Below, in pieces: positions 34,951 through 42,481 of a stretch of DNA of 64,000 nucleotides. Numbering within the stretch: position 1 is the stretch's first letter; every line of letters begins with the position of its first letter. The translations under genes were made by a program, and so were the position numbers. The notes below the pieces were generated by a model. That model made no database searches. It worked only from the letters and a program-made list of their open reading frames with translations, and was not told the origin of the DNA. Origin of the DNA: Sphingobium_A sp965228065 (GTDB taxonomy: Bacteria; Pseudomonadota; Alphaproteobacteria; Sphingomonadales; Sphingomonadaceae); assembly GCA_965228065.1 (NCBI GenBank), contig OZ245788.1, forward strand, positions 6,510,001 through 6,574,000, given 5' to 3'.

Positions 34951-35730
34951 ATGAGGAATCGACCAAACATGGAGGAGATTGCCGTCGATCACCCTGATCT
35001 GTGGAAGCCGGTCAGCGAGTTCTATGGCCTGCAGGACGAGATGGCCTTTGACGATCTGGTCACGCTTCTTCACAGCTCGTCATGTTGCGACCAAGAGGAT
35101 CCTGTCGAAGGCGAACCGTCAGTCGTAGAGAGAAGAGCAGGGATTTTTCGTGCGGCGCACGCGCTAAAGCGGCAAGCTCTGTCAATGCGCCAGACCTATG
35201 ACCAAATGCGCGCCGACCTTAACCACCTTCACGAACTACTACAGGACCAAGATTTCTTACTGGAGGCCGTTTTTGACGTCGATACGCGCTCAAACAACAA
35301 TGGTTTCCGGTCGGAAAAGCTAGACATTCTTTACTCATTCGATGGTGCGATAGACCAAGAAAAACTTCGAGAGTGGCTTCATGCCGTGGAAACCCTCGTC
35401 GTCCGCGACAGCCTCAAACGTGGCCCCATTGCTAATACTACCCTTAGGAGCTGCGTCGCGGCATGCCGCGATTACTGGATCGACGCCGAGCATCGCTCTT
35501 GGTCAATGTCGTCGCTAAAGGCGAAGGTAGTCCGGGACGAAAACAAGCGCGCCAATCTCCAGGGCGAATGCGAGGCCTTCGTCGCCGACCTTCTGGACGT
35601 TTATGCGATCCGATTCACCCTCGCCGAGCTTGCGACCGCTTGGACCGCGGTCGACAAGGATGCGCTCGCGGCCGGCGGCCAGGCGCCCGGCATCGAGAAA
35701 CGTAAGCTTATGCTAGGCGGCGATAGTTAG
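34951..35730 (+). CDS. Unknown element protein A
   Basis: A 259-residue protein with no family that I recognise. It is acidic and mostly helical by appearance, with a probable coiled coil around LSMRQTYDQMRADLNHLHELLQDQDFL (about residues 73-100). It contains no signal peptide, membrane helix or nucleotide-binding motif. I use ATG 34951; ATG 34969 is equally possible, and the open frame reaches back into the integrase gene. It is the first cargo gene after the integrase, and its base composition is less GC-rich than the chromosome part, which fits horizontal transfer. Confidence 0.65.
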   Translation: MRNRPNMEEIAVDHPDLWKPVSEFYGLQDEMAFDDLVTLLHSSSCCDQEDPVEGEPSVVERRAGIFRAAHALKRQALSMRQTYDQMRADLNHLHELLQDQDFLLEAVFDVDTRSNNNGFRSEKLDILYSFDGAIDQEKLREWLHAVETLVVRDSLKRGPIANTTLRSCVAACRDYWIDAEHRSWSMSSLKAKVVRDENKRANLQGECEAFVADLLDVYAIRFTLAELATAWTAVDKDALAAGGQAPGIEKRKLMLGGDS

Positions 35731-35801
35731 GCGCTTCGCGTCGATTATCTCCTGCCGCTGAACCTTTCGCGTTCTAGGGAAGTCCTATGTATCTGGTGTG
35801 T

Positions 35802-35819
35802 CGCGCCAACGTTGGCGCG
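35802..35819. promoter_or_regulatory. Perfect 18-bp palindrome upstream of element protein B
   Basis: CGCGCCAACGTTGGCGCG has no spacer, which fits a dimer-bound operator better than an RNA hairpin. It ends 19 bases before the start codon at 35839 and follows an A/T-rich stretch (around 35785-35792) that could be a -10 region. No regulator gene is adjacent. Confidence 0.55.
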
Positions 35820-35838
35820 GTAACCGATGAGATAGATC

Positions 35839-36573
35839 ATGATCACGTTTGAAAACAATACCCGAAGCCACTACAATTCACGCCTCAAGCAATTCCCGCA
35901 CTTCGCAGGTTGCGACGGGAAGGGCTCTGAGTACTTTTACTTTGGCTGCGCACTTGCGTACACGCACGGCTATGACGATTACATGTTTGAGATCGGCGCC
36001 ACCTTAGCTTCAATTGGTCATCCGATACTTGACTGTCAGCCCGGGATTCGTCAAGCGGCCTCCGTTGAAATGCGCCAAGGCATACCCTCTGATCGGGCTG
36101 CACTGAGGAAGCTTTTGGTGGCGTCGAAATATACAGCGGCAGAAATTTACTACCGCATTGGACGCAATAAGATCGATCTTGTGAGTTTAACTGACCCACT
36201 GAACATTCACGGCACCAATGGTCTATTTAAAGTGGCGCCTTACGAGGTAATGGCCGACGCTGCAAAGGTGATGGATGCCATCGTCACCGTAGCCTCCCTG
36301 AACATTCGCCTTGATCCCGAGCAAAGGCGCACGCCCACCCTCCGCGAGCTGGCTTTCCCGCTCCTGTGCTGCTGGTATGGCATCACAGGGCAACGGCCAG
36401 GGCGCTGGATTGCACCTCCGGGCGACGATCGTCCAGTAATCGGCACCGCAGGCGGCTTTATCGTCGACGGGCTGCTCGCAGCCGGCTGGAACTTCACGAT
36501 CGACGAGATCGCAGCCGAGTACAAGCCGTTGCGAGATAAGCTTGGTAGGCTGATCCGCAAGGCGGCAAGCTAA
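35839..36573 (+). CDS. Unknown element protein B
   Basis: A 244-residue protein that I do not recognise. It has an aromatic-rich N-terminal third (EYFYFGCALAYTHGYDDYMFEIG), a middle helical part, and a C-terminal segment WNFTIDEIAAEYKPLRDKLGRLIRKA with a basic end. There are no membrane segments and no obvious catalytic motif. The C-terminal part resembles the tail of a recombinase-like or HTH-bearing protein in helix pattern only. It is preceded by the palindrome at 35802-35819 in a 108-base spacer, so it probably has its own promoter. The gene is clearly less GC-rich than the chromosome around it. Confidence 0.65.
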   Translation: MITFENNTRSHYNSRLKQFPHFAGCDGKGSEYFYFGCALAYTHGYDDYMFEIGATLASIGHPILDCQPGIRQAASVEMRQGIPSDRAALRKLLVASKYTAAEIYYRIGRNKIDLVSLTDPLNIHGTNGLFKVAPYEVMADAAKVMDAIVTVASLNIRLDPEQRRTPTLRELAFPLLCCWYGITGQRPGRWIAPPGDDRPVIGTAGGFIVDGLLAAGWNFTIDEIAAEYKPLRDKLGRLIRKAAS

Positions 36574-36645
36574 CGGCCGTTCTCTTGGCAGGGTCGAGGC
36601 CGCGCCCGAGCTTCGAACCTCATCACATCGCGAAAACATACACAC

Positions 36646-36686
36646 GCCGGCGCCAGCTGAGCTGAGCGGCGCCTCGCTGCGCCGGC
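36646..36686 (+). promoter_or_regulatory. Leader hairpin with conserved bulge, copy 1
   Basis: GCCGGCGCCAGC (36646-36657) pairs with GCTGCGCCGGC (36676-36686): 11 base pairs with one bulged C. The hairpin is followed by AAATGGGAAA and the start at 36707. The same stem, bulge position and AATGGGAA tail recur before 38290. An RNA element in the 5' leader that affects translation is the simplest reading. Confidence 0.6.
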
Positions 36687-36706
36687 AAATGGGAAAGAAC
36701 AAAGAA

Positions 36707-37513
36707 ATGCACGACGAAAACAGCCCGGTCGAGACTGATGCAGATTCATCAGCCACGACTTCGAAGAGTAAGTCCAAGTTCGCAGATTTTATCGCACGCG
36801 ACCCCGATAAAGAAATTTGGGCGGACCTTTTCCACGATATTACGCTCACTCGTAAGATACATGTTGATGAGCTCTCGGATCGTCTCCGCGACATTAATCC
36901 GGCACCACAGTCAATCGAGACATTGGCAGAGTGCATGTTGGAGCATGCTTCTCTCTTTGACTTCAGTCAGCCAACGCTTCTGAATCAGGCACGCGAGATG
37001 CGCAACGACCTAGCCAAGCTGGTCGGATCGATACAAAAGAGGATGGGACAGCTGGACAGCAAGTATGCAAGTGAACATGTGATGGCATATTTGGCCCCAG
37101 CATATGAAGTTGTTCATCAGCTCATTGATGTGGATAAAGATCGCGATGGTCACGCGATCAAGTTGGTGTCTGCCCTCGCCGCTATCGACGCTTTCCCGCT
37201 CCGTACGGATTTCAGTGAACACGCTCGTTTTAATAGGAGCAACGCCACAGTCAGGGAGATTATTCGCGGGATACGGGCTTACCTCATCACTGTCGAGGCC
37301 AGAGATCTTACTTCGCCACGGGGCGCGCCGGGTCAGTATCGTTGGGAGGAAAGCGCGCTCAGACTCGTCAATGAGGTTTTTCGAGCTTTGGGCTTCATGG
37401 ACATCCACCGTCTTAAGGCAATGGCGCAAGACGAATACCGCAGGGATCCCGGAGCGACGTTCCTGAGCGCAGATTATGCCGACCCGCTCCCTGATGATGG
37501 CAGCGGCGCCTAA
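36707..37513 (+). CDS. Unknown element protein C
   Basis: A 268-residue protein with no recognised family. The N-terminal 25 residues are Ser/Thr/Asp-rich and probably disordered. The rest looks helical, with conserved-looking segments FHDITLTRKIHVDELSDRL, LNQAREMRNDLAKLVG and ESALRLVNEVFRALGF. The frame can start at 36689, but by comparison with the related leader at 38233-38290 the GGGA at 36691-36694 is the ribosome binding site. ATG 36707 is then the true start. A shared leader with the gene at 38290 suggests the two are controlled together. Confidence 0.65.
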   Translation: MHDENSPVETDADSSATTSKSKSKFADFIARDPDKEIWADLFHDITLTRKIHVDELSDRLRDINPAPQSIETLAECMLEHASLFDFSQPTLLNQAREMRNDLAKLVGSIQKRMGQLDSKYASEHVMAYLAPAYEVVHQLIDVDKDRDGHAIKLVSALAAIDAFPLRTDFSEHARFNRSNATVREIIRGIRAYLITVEARDLTSPRGAPGQYRWEESALRLVNEVFRALGFMDIHRLKAMAQDEYRRDPGATFLSADYADPLPDDGSGA

Positions 37514-37938
37514 GGAAGGCGAGCGCGGTTTCAGGGGTGCATTTCATGCCTCGGTTTCCGGACCACGCTTTTCGACGATTTTCGCAGGTGTGGTTCGCCC
37601 TTTGGAATCCGTTCCTGAAACCAACACTCAGAATCCGGCACAGCTAATACGCTCCCGATCCTGGAGCTAAATTAGGGGTCAACATCAAATGTCGCGTTCC
37701 GATTCTCGCCTCAATAGATGGTGAGGCGTCGCGAACGAGATGACCTCGGTCGCCGGCCAGAAGACCGATGGTGGGGGCGCCCCGGCCTGACCGATCAGCC
37801 GGCGATGGAGCGCGGAACCCCGGTGACGGGGCGCCTCGACATCAGATCGTGAGCGACACGCGAGCGAGACCGAAAGGTCCCGCCTGCCGATGATGAAGCC
37901 CCCGGGGGTCTGTGTTTGAAACGACAAGGAGAACAAAC
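37514..37938 (+). other. 425-base structured intergenic leader
   Basis: No gene is supported here. The right half is packed with potential stems: CGCCTC/GAGGCG around 37708-37728, an eight-base pairing of 37750-37757 with 37798-37805, the palindrome GGGGCGCCCC near 37776, GACC-GAAA-GGTC near 37868-37879, and CCCCCGGGGG near 37900-37909. The segment ends in a clear ribosome binding site for the 73-residue ORF. A structured 5' leader or a separate small RNA are both possible. Confidence 0.5.
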
Positions 37939-38160
37939 GTGAAGGTTAAAAAGAGTGTCGGCGCCCCGTCGCCGATCCAGGCAGAGATCGTCAAGGCCAC
38001 CGATGAGGCGGCTGATATGTTCGACCGCCTGCCCACCATCCCGCTGCCGCGCCCGAACATCGGGCCGCCTGACGAGCATGGCGGTTATCTGAACGAGAAC
38101 GGCAACGATCCGGACGACACCGGTCCTGAGCCCGACCCGTTCGATGATGAGACCTTCTAA
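37939..38160 (+). CDS. Small acidic element protein
   Basis: A 73-residue protein starting at a GTG. AAGGAG at 37926-37931 lies seven bases before it, which decides this start over the upstream in-frame ATG at 37912. The N terminus is basic (VKVKKSVG), followed by a short helix (AEIVKATDEAADMFDRL). The Pro-rich tail ends in very acidic PDPFDDETF. No family is recognised. The charged tail would suit a DNA-mimic or an anti-protein partner, but that is only a guess. A GC-rich hairpin at 38177-38198 follows the gene. Confidence 0.6.
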   Translation: MKVKKSVGAPSPIQAEIVKATDEAADMFDRLPTIPLPRPNIGPPDEHGGYLNENGNDPDDTGPEPDPFDDETF

Positions 38161-38176
38161 GGTCTGATCCGGGGAC

Positions 38177-38198
38177 GCGGGCGGACTAGAGCGCCCGC
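38177..38198 (+). terminator. Hairpin after the small acidic gene
   Basis: GCGGGCG (38177-38183) pairs with CGCCCGC (38192-38198) across an eight-base loop, 16 bases after the stop codon. It has no T run, so its termination strength is uncertain. Confidence 0.35.
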
Positions 38199-38232
38199 CG
38201 ACCTCCCCTTCAACAGTAAACAAAACAATCAC

Positions 38233-38270
38233 GCCGGCGACAGCCCGGGCGGTTGCCCCGCTGCGCCCGC
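38233..38270 (+). promoter_or_regulatory. Leader hairpin with conserved bulge, copy 2
   Basis: GCCGGCGACAGC (38233-38244) pairs with GCTGCGCCCGC (38260-38270), with a bulged A at the place where copy 1 has a bulged C, and one C-C mismatch. An inner GGGC-GGTT-GCCC hairpin fills the loop. ATAATGGGAA and the start codon at 38290 follow. See copy 1 at 36646. Confidence 0.6.
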
Positions 38271-38289
38271 ATTATAATGGGAATTTACT

Positions 38290-39102
38290 ATGGTTGAAAA
38301 AACAGGTTCTACGCCGTCTGAAGGCGGCGACGACCGTCCGAGCGAAGGCGAGCAGGTGAACGATAATGCCACGGGGGCTGAACAGGCTCTGTCGGCAGAG
38401 GCCGAAACCGTTGGCCGCAGCACGGAAATTCTGAAGGCGGCCAATGAAATTGCCGAAGATCTGAATTTGGGGGACCCGGTCGAGCTTGCGAACGTGATCA
38501 GCCTTATTGATCGGCGGCGGTATGAGCCAGGCAACCGCGATCCGGACGAAGATGGGTCACGCGGCTGGGCGATACGCCGGAATGCGCAGAGCGCGGCGGC
38601 GGCGAAACTCCATGCAGCCGCTTGTGAGGTCTGGGCGCTTCGCGCTCCGGATTGCCTGATTATGTCGGCCGTCCGGTTCAAAAGTGCCATGTCCATCGAG
38701 CCGTATCTCGATGCGGTTCAGGTTCTCGCCCACTGCCCACCCAGAAAAGAGCGTGTCAGCCCCGCCGATGCTATGCTGCGCGGCCTGATGTTCCCGATTG
38801 TCTTCCTGGAGCTTATGCAGACAGGGGGCGTGGTTGCCGATCTGACACAGGATGACCGGCATTCGCGGTTTTCGTTGGAGCTGCTCGTCCGCACCCTCGA
38901 CGCTGCTGAGTGGGAGTACTGCAAGCACGAAATTGTCGAAAATTTCGAAGCGGTCAGAGATAACTTGTACTCTCAGCTGACAGAAGATGGAGGCGAATTC
39001 CCCGAAGAAGATCCGGAGATCGAAATCGGCGACGATTTCGACGCTGAAGGGGGCTGGCTGCAAGATGCCAAGTTCATCTCCACCGGAAAGTTCGGGGTCT
39101 GA
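38290..39102 (+). CDS. Unknown element protein D
   Basis: A 270-residue acidic protein with no recognised family. The first 50 residues are low-complexity (Gly, Glu, Asp, Ala-rich). The central part is helical, with SRGWAIRRNAQSAAAAKLHAAACEVWALRAPD and PADAMLRGLMFPIVFLELMQTGG, and the C terminus is strongly acidic (EFPEEDPEIEIGDDFDAEGGW). It carries the second copy of the bulged-hairpin leader and is followed by a good intrinsic terminator, so it is the last gene of its transcript. The gene just downstream encodes the replication primase. Confidence 0.65.
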   Translation: MVEKTGSTPSEGGDDRPSEGEQVNDNATGAEQALSAEAETVGRSTEILKAANEIAEDLNLGDPVELANVISLIDRRRYEPGNRDPDEDGSRGWAIRRNAQSAAAAKLHAAACEVWALRAPDCLIMSAVRFKSAMSIEPYLDAVQVLAHCPPRKERVSPADAMLRGLMFPIVFLELMQTGGVVADLTQDDRHSRFSLELLVRTLDAAEWEYCKHEIVENFEAVRDNLYSQLTEDGGEFPEEDPEIEIGDDFDAEGGWLQDAKFISTGKFGV

Positions 39103-39120
39103 GGCGTTATCATACGGTTG

Positions 39121-39149
39121 GGCGGAGGCGAAAGTCTCCGCCGATTTTT
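39121..39149 (+). terminator. Intrinsic terminator with GAAA tetraloop
   Basis: A nine-base-pair GC-rich stem (39121-39129 with 39134-39142, one G-T pair) is capped by GAAA and followed two bases later by TTTTT at 39145-39149. It terminates the transcript of the preceding gene. Confidence 0.85.
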
Positions 39150-39349
39150 CCATCAGGCACCGCCAAGCCTCAGAAAACAAACAATTAGTCAACTCCGTCT
39201 TGCTTTAGTAATACAGCATATCGGTGTCGCCGCGCCGATGCGCTGGGGCGGCGAGCAGGCACGGCGGCACCATTCGTCGCCCGGCATCGGTCGGGCAACC
39301 GCAACCCAGATCGACCGAGCTTGCCGGCGATCCAACGAGCTCCGCCCCT

Positions 39350-41884
39350 ATGCCCGACACGCCCCACGACACTCCGCCGCAGCGCAGCGCGCTTGCGACC
39401 AGCTTCCTCACCCACCTCGGCCGCGATGCGCCCATCTTGTTCCGCGCGATCATTGACGATCCGCAACGGAAAAATGATGCGAGCTGCAAGCCGATCGAGC
39501 TGGTCGGCAGCTTCACCGAGCATCGGCAACGCCTTCGTTCACTGAACGATCAAGGCTATGGCATCTTCGCCCAGATTAACGTCGCGGACCGCCAGGGCTG
39601 GCAGGCACGCAATATCGTCAAAGCGGTCGCGTTCTTCGCGGACTTTGACGGCACGCCGCTTGATCATGTCGATCGCCTGGCGCTCGCGCCGCACCTGATC
39701 GTCGAAACATCGCCCGGCAAGCGGCACTTCTATTGGTGCGTTGCCGATATCCCGGTCGATCAGTTCCAGCGGGTGCAGAAGCGGCTGATCGCCCTGTTCG
39801 GATCGGACAAGAGCATCCACGATCCGGGCCGCATCATGCGCGTGCCGGGCTTCATGCACATGAAGAACCCAGCCGCGCCATGTCTCGTCAATATCGTTGA
39901 AGAGCGTGACGCTGAGCCGATCGCCTATGCCGACTTCATCGCCGGACTGGAGGCGGCGGAGCGCGAGCATCTGCCTCAGCCTGAGGCGAAGAAGGCCCTG
40001 CCTGCGACCATCCAGCCAACCGCTTATGGTCCGGCAAACATCAAAGTCGCCGTACACGCCGCGAACCACGCGATCGCGCATGGTGCCCTAAACATAGCCG
40101 ACCGGGAGGACTGGCTCCGCCTGGGGATCATGTTCAAGGATGCCTTCGCGGACGACGGCTGGGCGCCGTTCCTCGACATTTCGCGCAACGACGATTCGTT
40201 CGTCAGCGAGGAAGACTGCCGCAAGCTCTGGGACAGCCTCAAGGGCGATCGGCCCGACGGGCAGCGCCTCACCATCGCAACGCTCTTCCACAAGGCGAAG
40301 GAAGCCGGCTGGAAGGCACCCGCAGAGCTTCGAGACGTCCTCGAGGACGAGAGCGAACGCCCCAGCGCTGGCCGTGCTGGCAAGCCCGACGCGGCCTCGA
40401 TGATGGTCGAGCAGGCCGACGAGGCGGGCGACGAGCATTTCCTGGGGCTGGACGGCACGCCCTATGTGCGGTTCCGCCATAAAAAGGGCGATACGATCCG
40501 CTGGGTCACGGCCCGACCGGACGGCACCGAGTATGAGGGCGTCCTGTCGCTGCGGTATTTTCAGGAGCTGGGCAACCGCACAGCACCGAAGGAGCAGGTA
40601 GCGGCGGCAATCCGCCTGCTGAAGGCCAGGGCTACTGAGGCCGACGTTCGGCATCCCGTGCATCTCCGCGTCGCGCAGATCGACGAGACCATCTACGTCG
40701 ATCTCGGCGGAGCCGACGGCAAGATCGTCGAGATCGACGCCGTGGGTTGGCGGGTCGTGTCCGACTCGACCGTCAGGTTCATCCGCGGCAATCGTGGCGC
40801 GCTGCCGATACCGATGCGCGGCGGCACCCGCGCTGATTTCGAGCGGCACTTCAATGTCGGGCAGGACGATCTGACGCGCGTCATCGCGTTCCTGATCGGC
40901 GTGTTCAACATGGAAGGCGGCTGCTCCGCGTTTATCGTGGAGGGCGAAGCTGGATCGGCGAAGAGTAACTTCCTCGACAAGATCCTTGCGCTGACTGATC
41001 CGCCCTTCAATCGTATCGGCAGCCGGTTCGGCATATCCACCGAAGAGCGGAACATGCACGTCCAGGCGCTGCACTGCCGGGTCATGGCCTTCGACAACAT
41101 CTCGACGCTGACCGCCGAGATCTCCGATCAGCTCGCACGCCTGGCCACGGGCGCGGCGTCGTCTGCCCGAACGCATCACACGATGGGTGAAGAGACGCAG
41201 ATCGTCGTCAAATGCCCGATCGTGGTCTCGTGCATCTCGGTGCCGACAGCGCGGACTGATCTCCTGAGCCGATCGCTTGTCGTCACGGCACAGCGGCCTG
41301 AGCGGCGCAGGACCGAACGCGACGTGTGGAAGTCGTTCGACGCGGACCGGCCGAAAATGATCGGCTACCTGTTCACGGCCGTCTCAGCAGCGCTGCGCAA
41401 TCGGGAAAAAACACATGCGCGGGCGGAGGCGGGCGAGATCACGCTGTCCCGCATGGGCGATTTCGCCGAGTTTGTGGAGAGCGCAAGCGAAGCGCTCGGC
41501 CTTGAGCCCGGCGCCATGCTGACATTGTTGAACGAAGAGCAGTCAGCGACTCAGGCAGCTGCGGTTCAGGGCAACGTGTTCATGGTGGGGCTGACGGCCT
41601 ATTTCTCGCGACCGGATGCGAACCCGCTCGACGTGACCGCCGCTGAGCTCAGCGCGCTGCTGAAGCGCGTCAATCCGTATCAGGAGCTGCCGCACACGAA
41701 TCAGTTCAAGGCGCGCCTGGCGCGTATCGCACAGGGGTTGCGGGACTGCGGCATCGACGTGGTCACCGAGAAAGACAGAAGCGCGAAGGTCGTGAAGTTC
41801 AAGATCAGCACGAACCCGGCGTTCAATGCTGCGCCGGCGGCTCAGGGCGGCAGCAAGGCCGGTGACGAGGATACGCCGTTCTAG
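39350..41884 (+). CDS. Primase/helicase-type replication protein
   Basis: An 844-residue protein in the style of mobile-element replication proteins. The N-terminal RepB-like primase domain has FFADFDGTPLDHVDRLALAPHLIVETSPGKRHFYW and the metal-site-like FADFDG, then RIMRVPGFMHMKN. A PriCT-2-like middle follows (about residues 230-290; WLRLGIMFKDAF, EEDCRKLWDSLK). The C-terminal ATPase has a P loop in IVEGEAGSAKSNFLDKIL. Start MPDTPHDTPP (39350) is chosen; the frame is open to 39224 without conserved sequence. It suggests that the element replicates after excision. A single gene for priming and unwinding is typical of small integrative plasmids and satellites. Confidence 0.85.
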   Translation: MPDTPHDTPPQRSALATSFLTHLGRDAPILFRAIIDDPQRKNDASCKPIELVGSFTEHRQRLRSLNDQGYGIFAQINVADRQGWQARNIVKAVAFFADFDGTPLDHVDRLALAPHLIVETSPGKRHFYWCVADIPVDQFQRVQKRLIALFGSDKSIHDPGRIMRVPGFMHMKNPAAPCLVNIVEERDAEPIAYADFIAGLEAAEREHLPQPEAKKALPATIQPTAYGPANIKVAVHAANHAIAHGALNIADREDWLRLGIMFKDAFADDGWAPFLDISRNDDSFVSEEDCRKLWDSLKGDRPDGQRLTIATLFHKAKEAGWKAPAELRDVLEDESERPSAGRAGKPDAASMMVEQADEAGDEHFLGLDGTPYVRFRHKKGDTIRWVTARPDGTEYEGVLSLRYFQELGNRTAPKEQVAAAIRLLKARATEADVRHPVHLRVAQIDETIYVDLGGADGKIVEIDAVGWRVVSDSTVRFIRGNRGALPIPMRGGTRADFERHFNVGQDDLTRVIAFLIGVFNMEGGCSAFIVEGEAGSAKSNFLDKILALTDPPFNRIGSRFGISTEERNMHVQALHCRVMAFDNISTLTAEISDQLARLATGAASSARTHHTMGEETQIVVKCPIVVSCISVPTARTDLLSRSLVVTAQRPERRRTERDVWKSFDADRPKMIGYLFTAVSAALRNREKTHARAEAGEITLSRMGDFAEFVESASEALGLEPGAMLTLLNEEQSATQAAAVQGNVFMVGLTAYFSRPDANPLDVTAAELSALLKRVNPYQELPHTNQFKARLARIAQGLRDCGIDVVTEKDRSAKVVKFKISTNPAFNAAPAAQGGSKAGDEDTPF

Positions 41885-42250
41885 GTCCGGACGCGGGCAC
41901 CTTTGATGGATGCGCGATGGGCGCTTGCATGGCTCAATCTGGGCCAATGCGGACTGGCAGGTTTCAGGTGGCGCGTGCAAGAAAGTGCTGTCTGCCGGTC
42001 AGTGCGGCCGACCGCTTCCGACCATTTCAAGCCGCTCGGAGGTCAGCCGGTAAATGGCTGCTTCTGCACGTAAAGCGGTCACGGCGTGGTCGCTGTCCGA
42101 ATGCCGCCGCCACCCAATCTCAGTCGTTCCAGTTGATGGGCTCGCTACCTAAAGCGTCTTGCGCAGCTGGGCGAGGAAGAACGGTCACATCACAGCATTG
42201 CGCCATTCGATCGTAACGAGTTGTCCGGTGCTGCGCGGACCATCACAGGG

Positions 42251-42474
42251 CAGGCGTTCACCGCAATGCCTTCGCGTCTGTCGGCGGAGCCGATGCTGCG
42301 CGAGGTGTGCCAGAAGCAGCTGCCCGTGACGGCCTCATCGACGATTATTCGGGCATCCGCATTTCCGCGACCGGCCCTCGCTTCCGCATCGAACAGGCCA
42401 CAGTCTGGACCTTGATCAATGAACGGGCGCGCGATCACGGTCAGGCTGCGACGTTCAATCGGTGGGTGGATCTG
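42251..42474 (+). pseudogene. MEKHLA-domain gene remnant, frameshifted
   Basis: Two plus-strand frames together spell the end of a MEKHLA domain. AFTAMPSRLSAEPMLREV is in one frame (from 42251). The other, from about 42325, reads GLIDDYSGIRISATGPRF, then RIEQATVWTLINE, then HGQAATFNRW. The consensus order is preserved but a frameshift falls near 42310-42325, and nothing of the N-terminal half remains. Such stand-alone MEKHLA proteins are PAS-like and of uncertain function in bacteria. The rest of the 597-base gap 41885-42481 has no gene. Confidence 0.7.
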
Positions 42475-42481
42475 CCCTCGT

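Noticed and set aside
36689..36706. ATG 36689 as the start of element protein C
   Set aside because: It falls in the conserved AATGGGAA of the leader, which in the second copy precedes the start as its ribosome binding region; no ribosome binding site stands before it.
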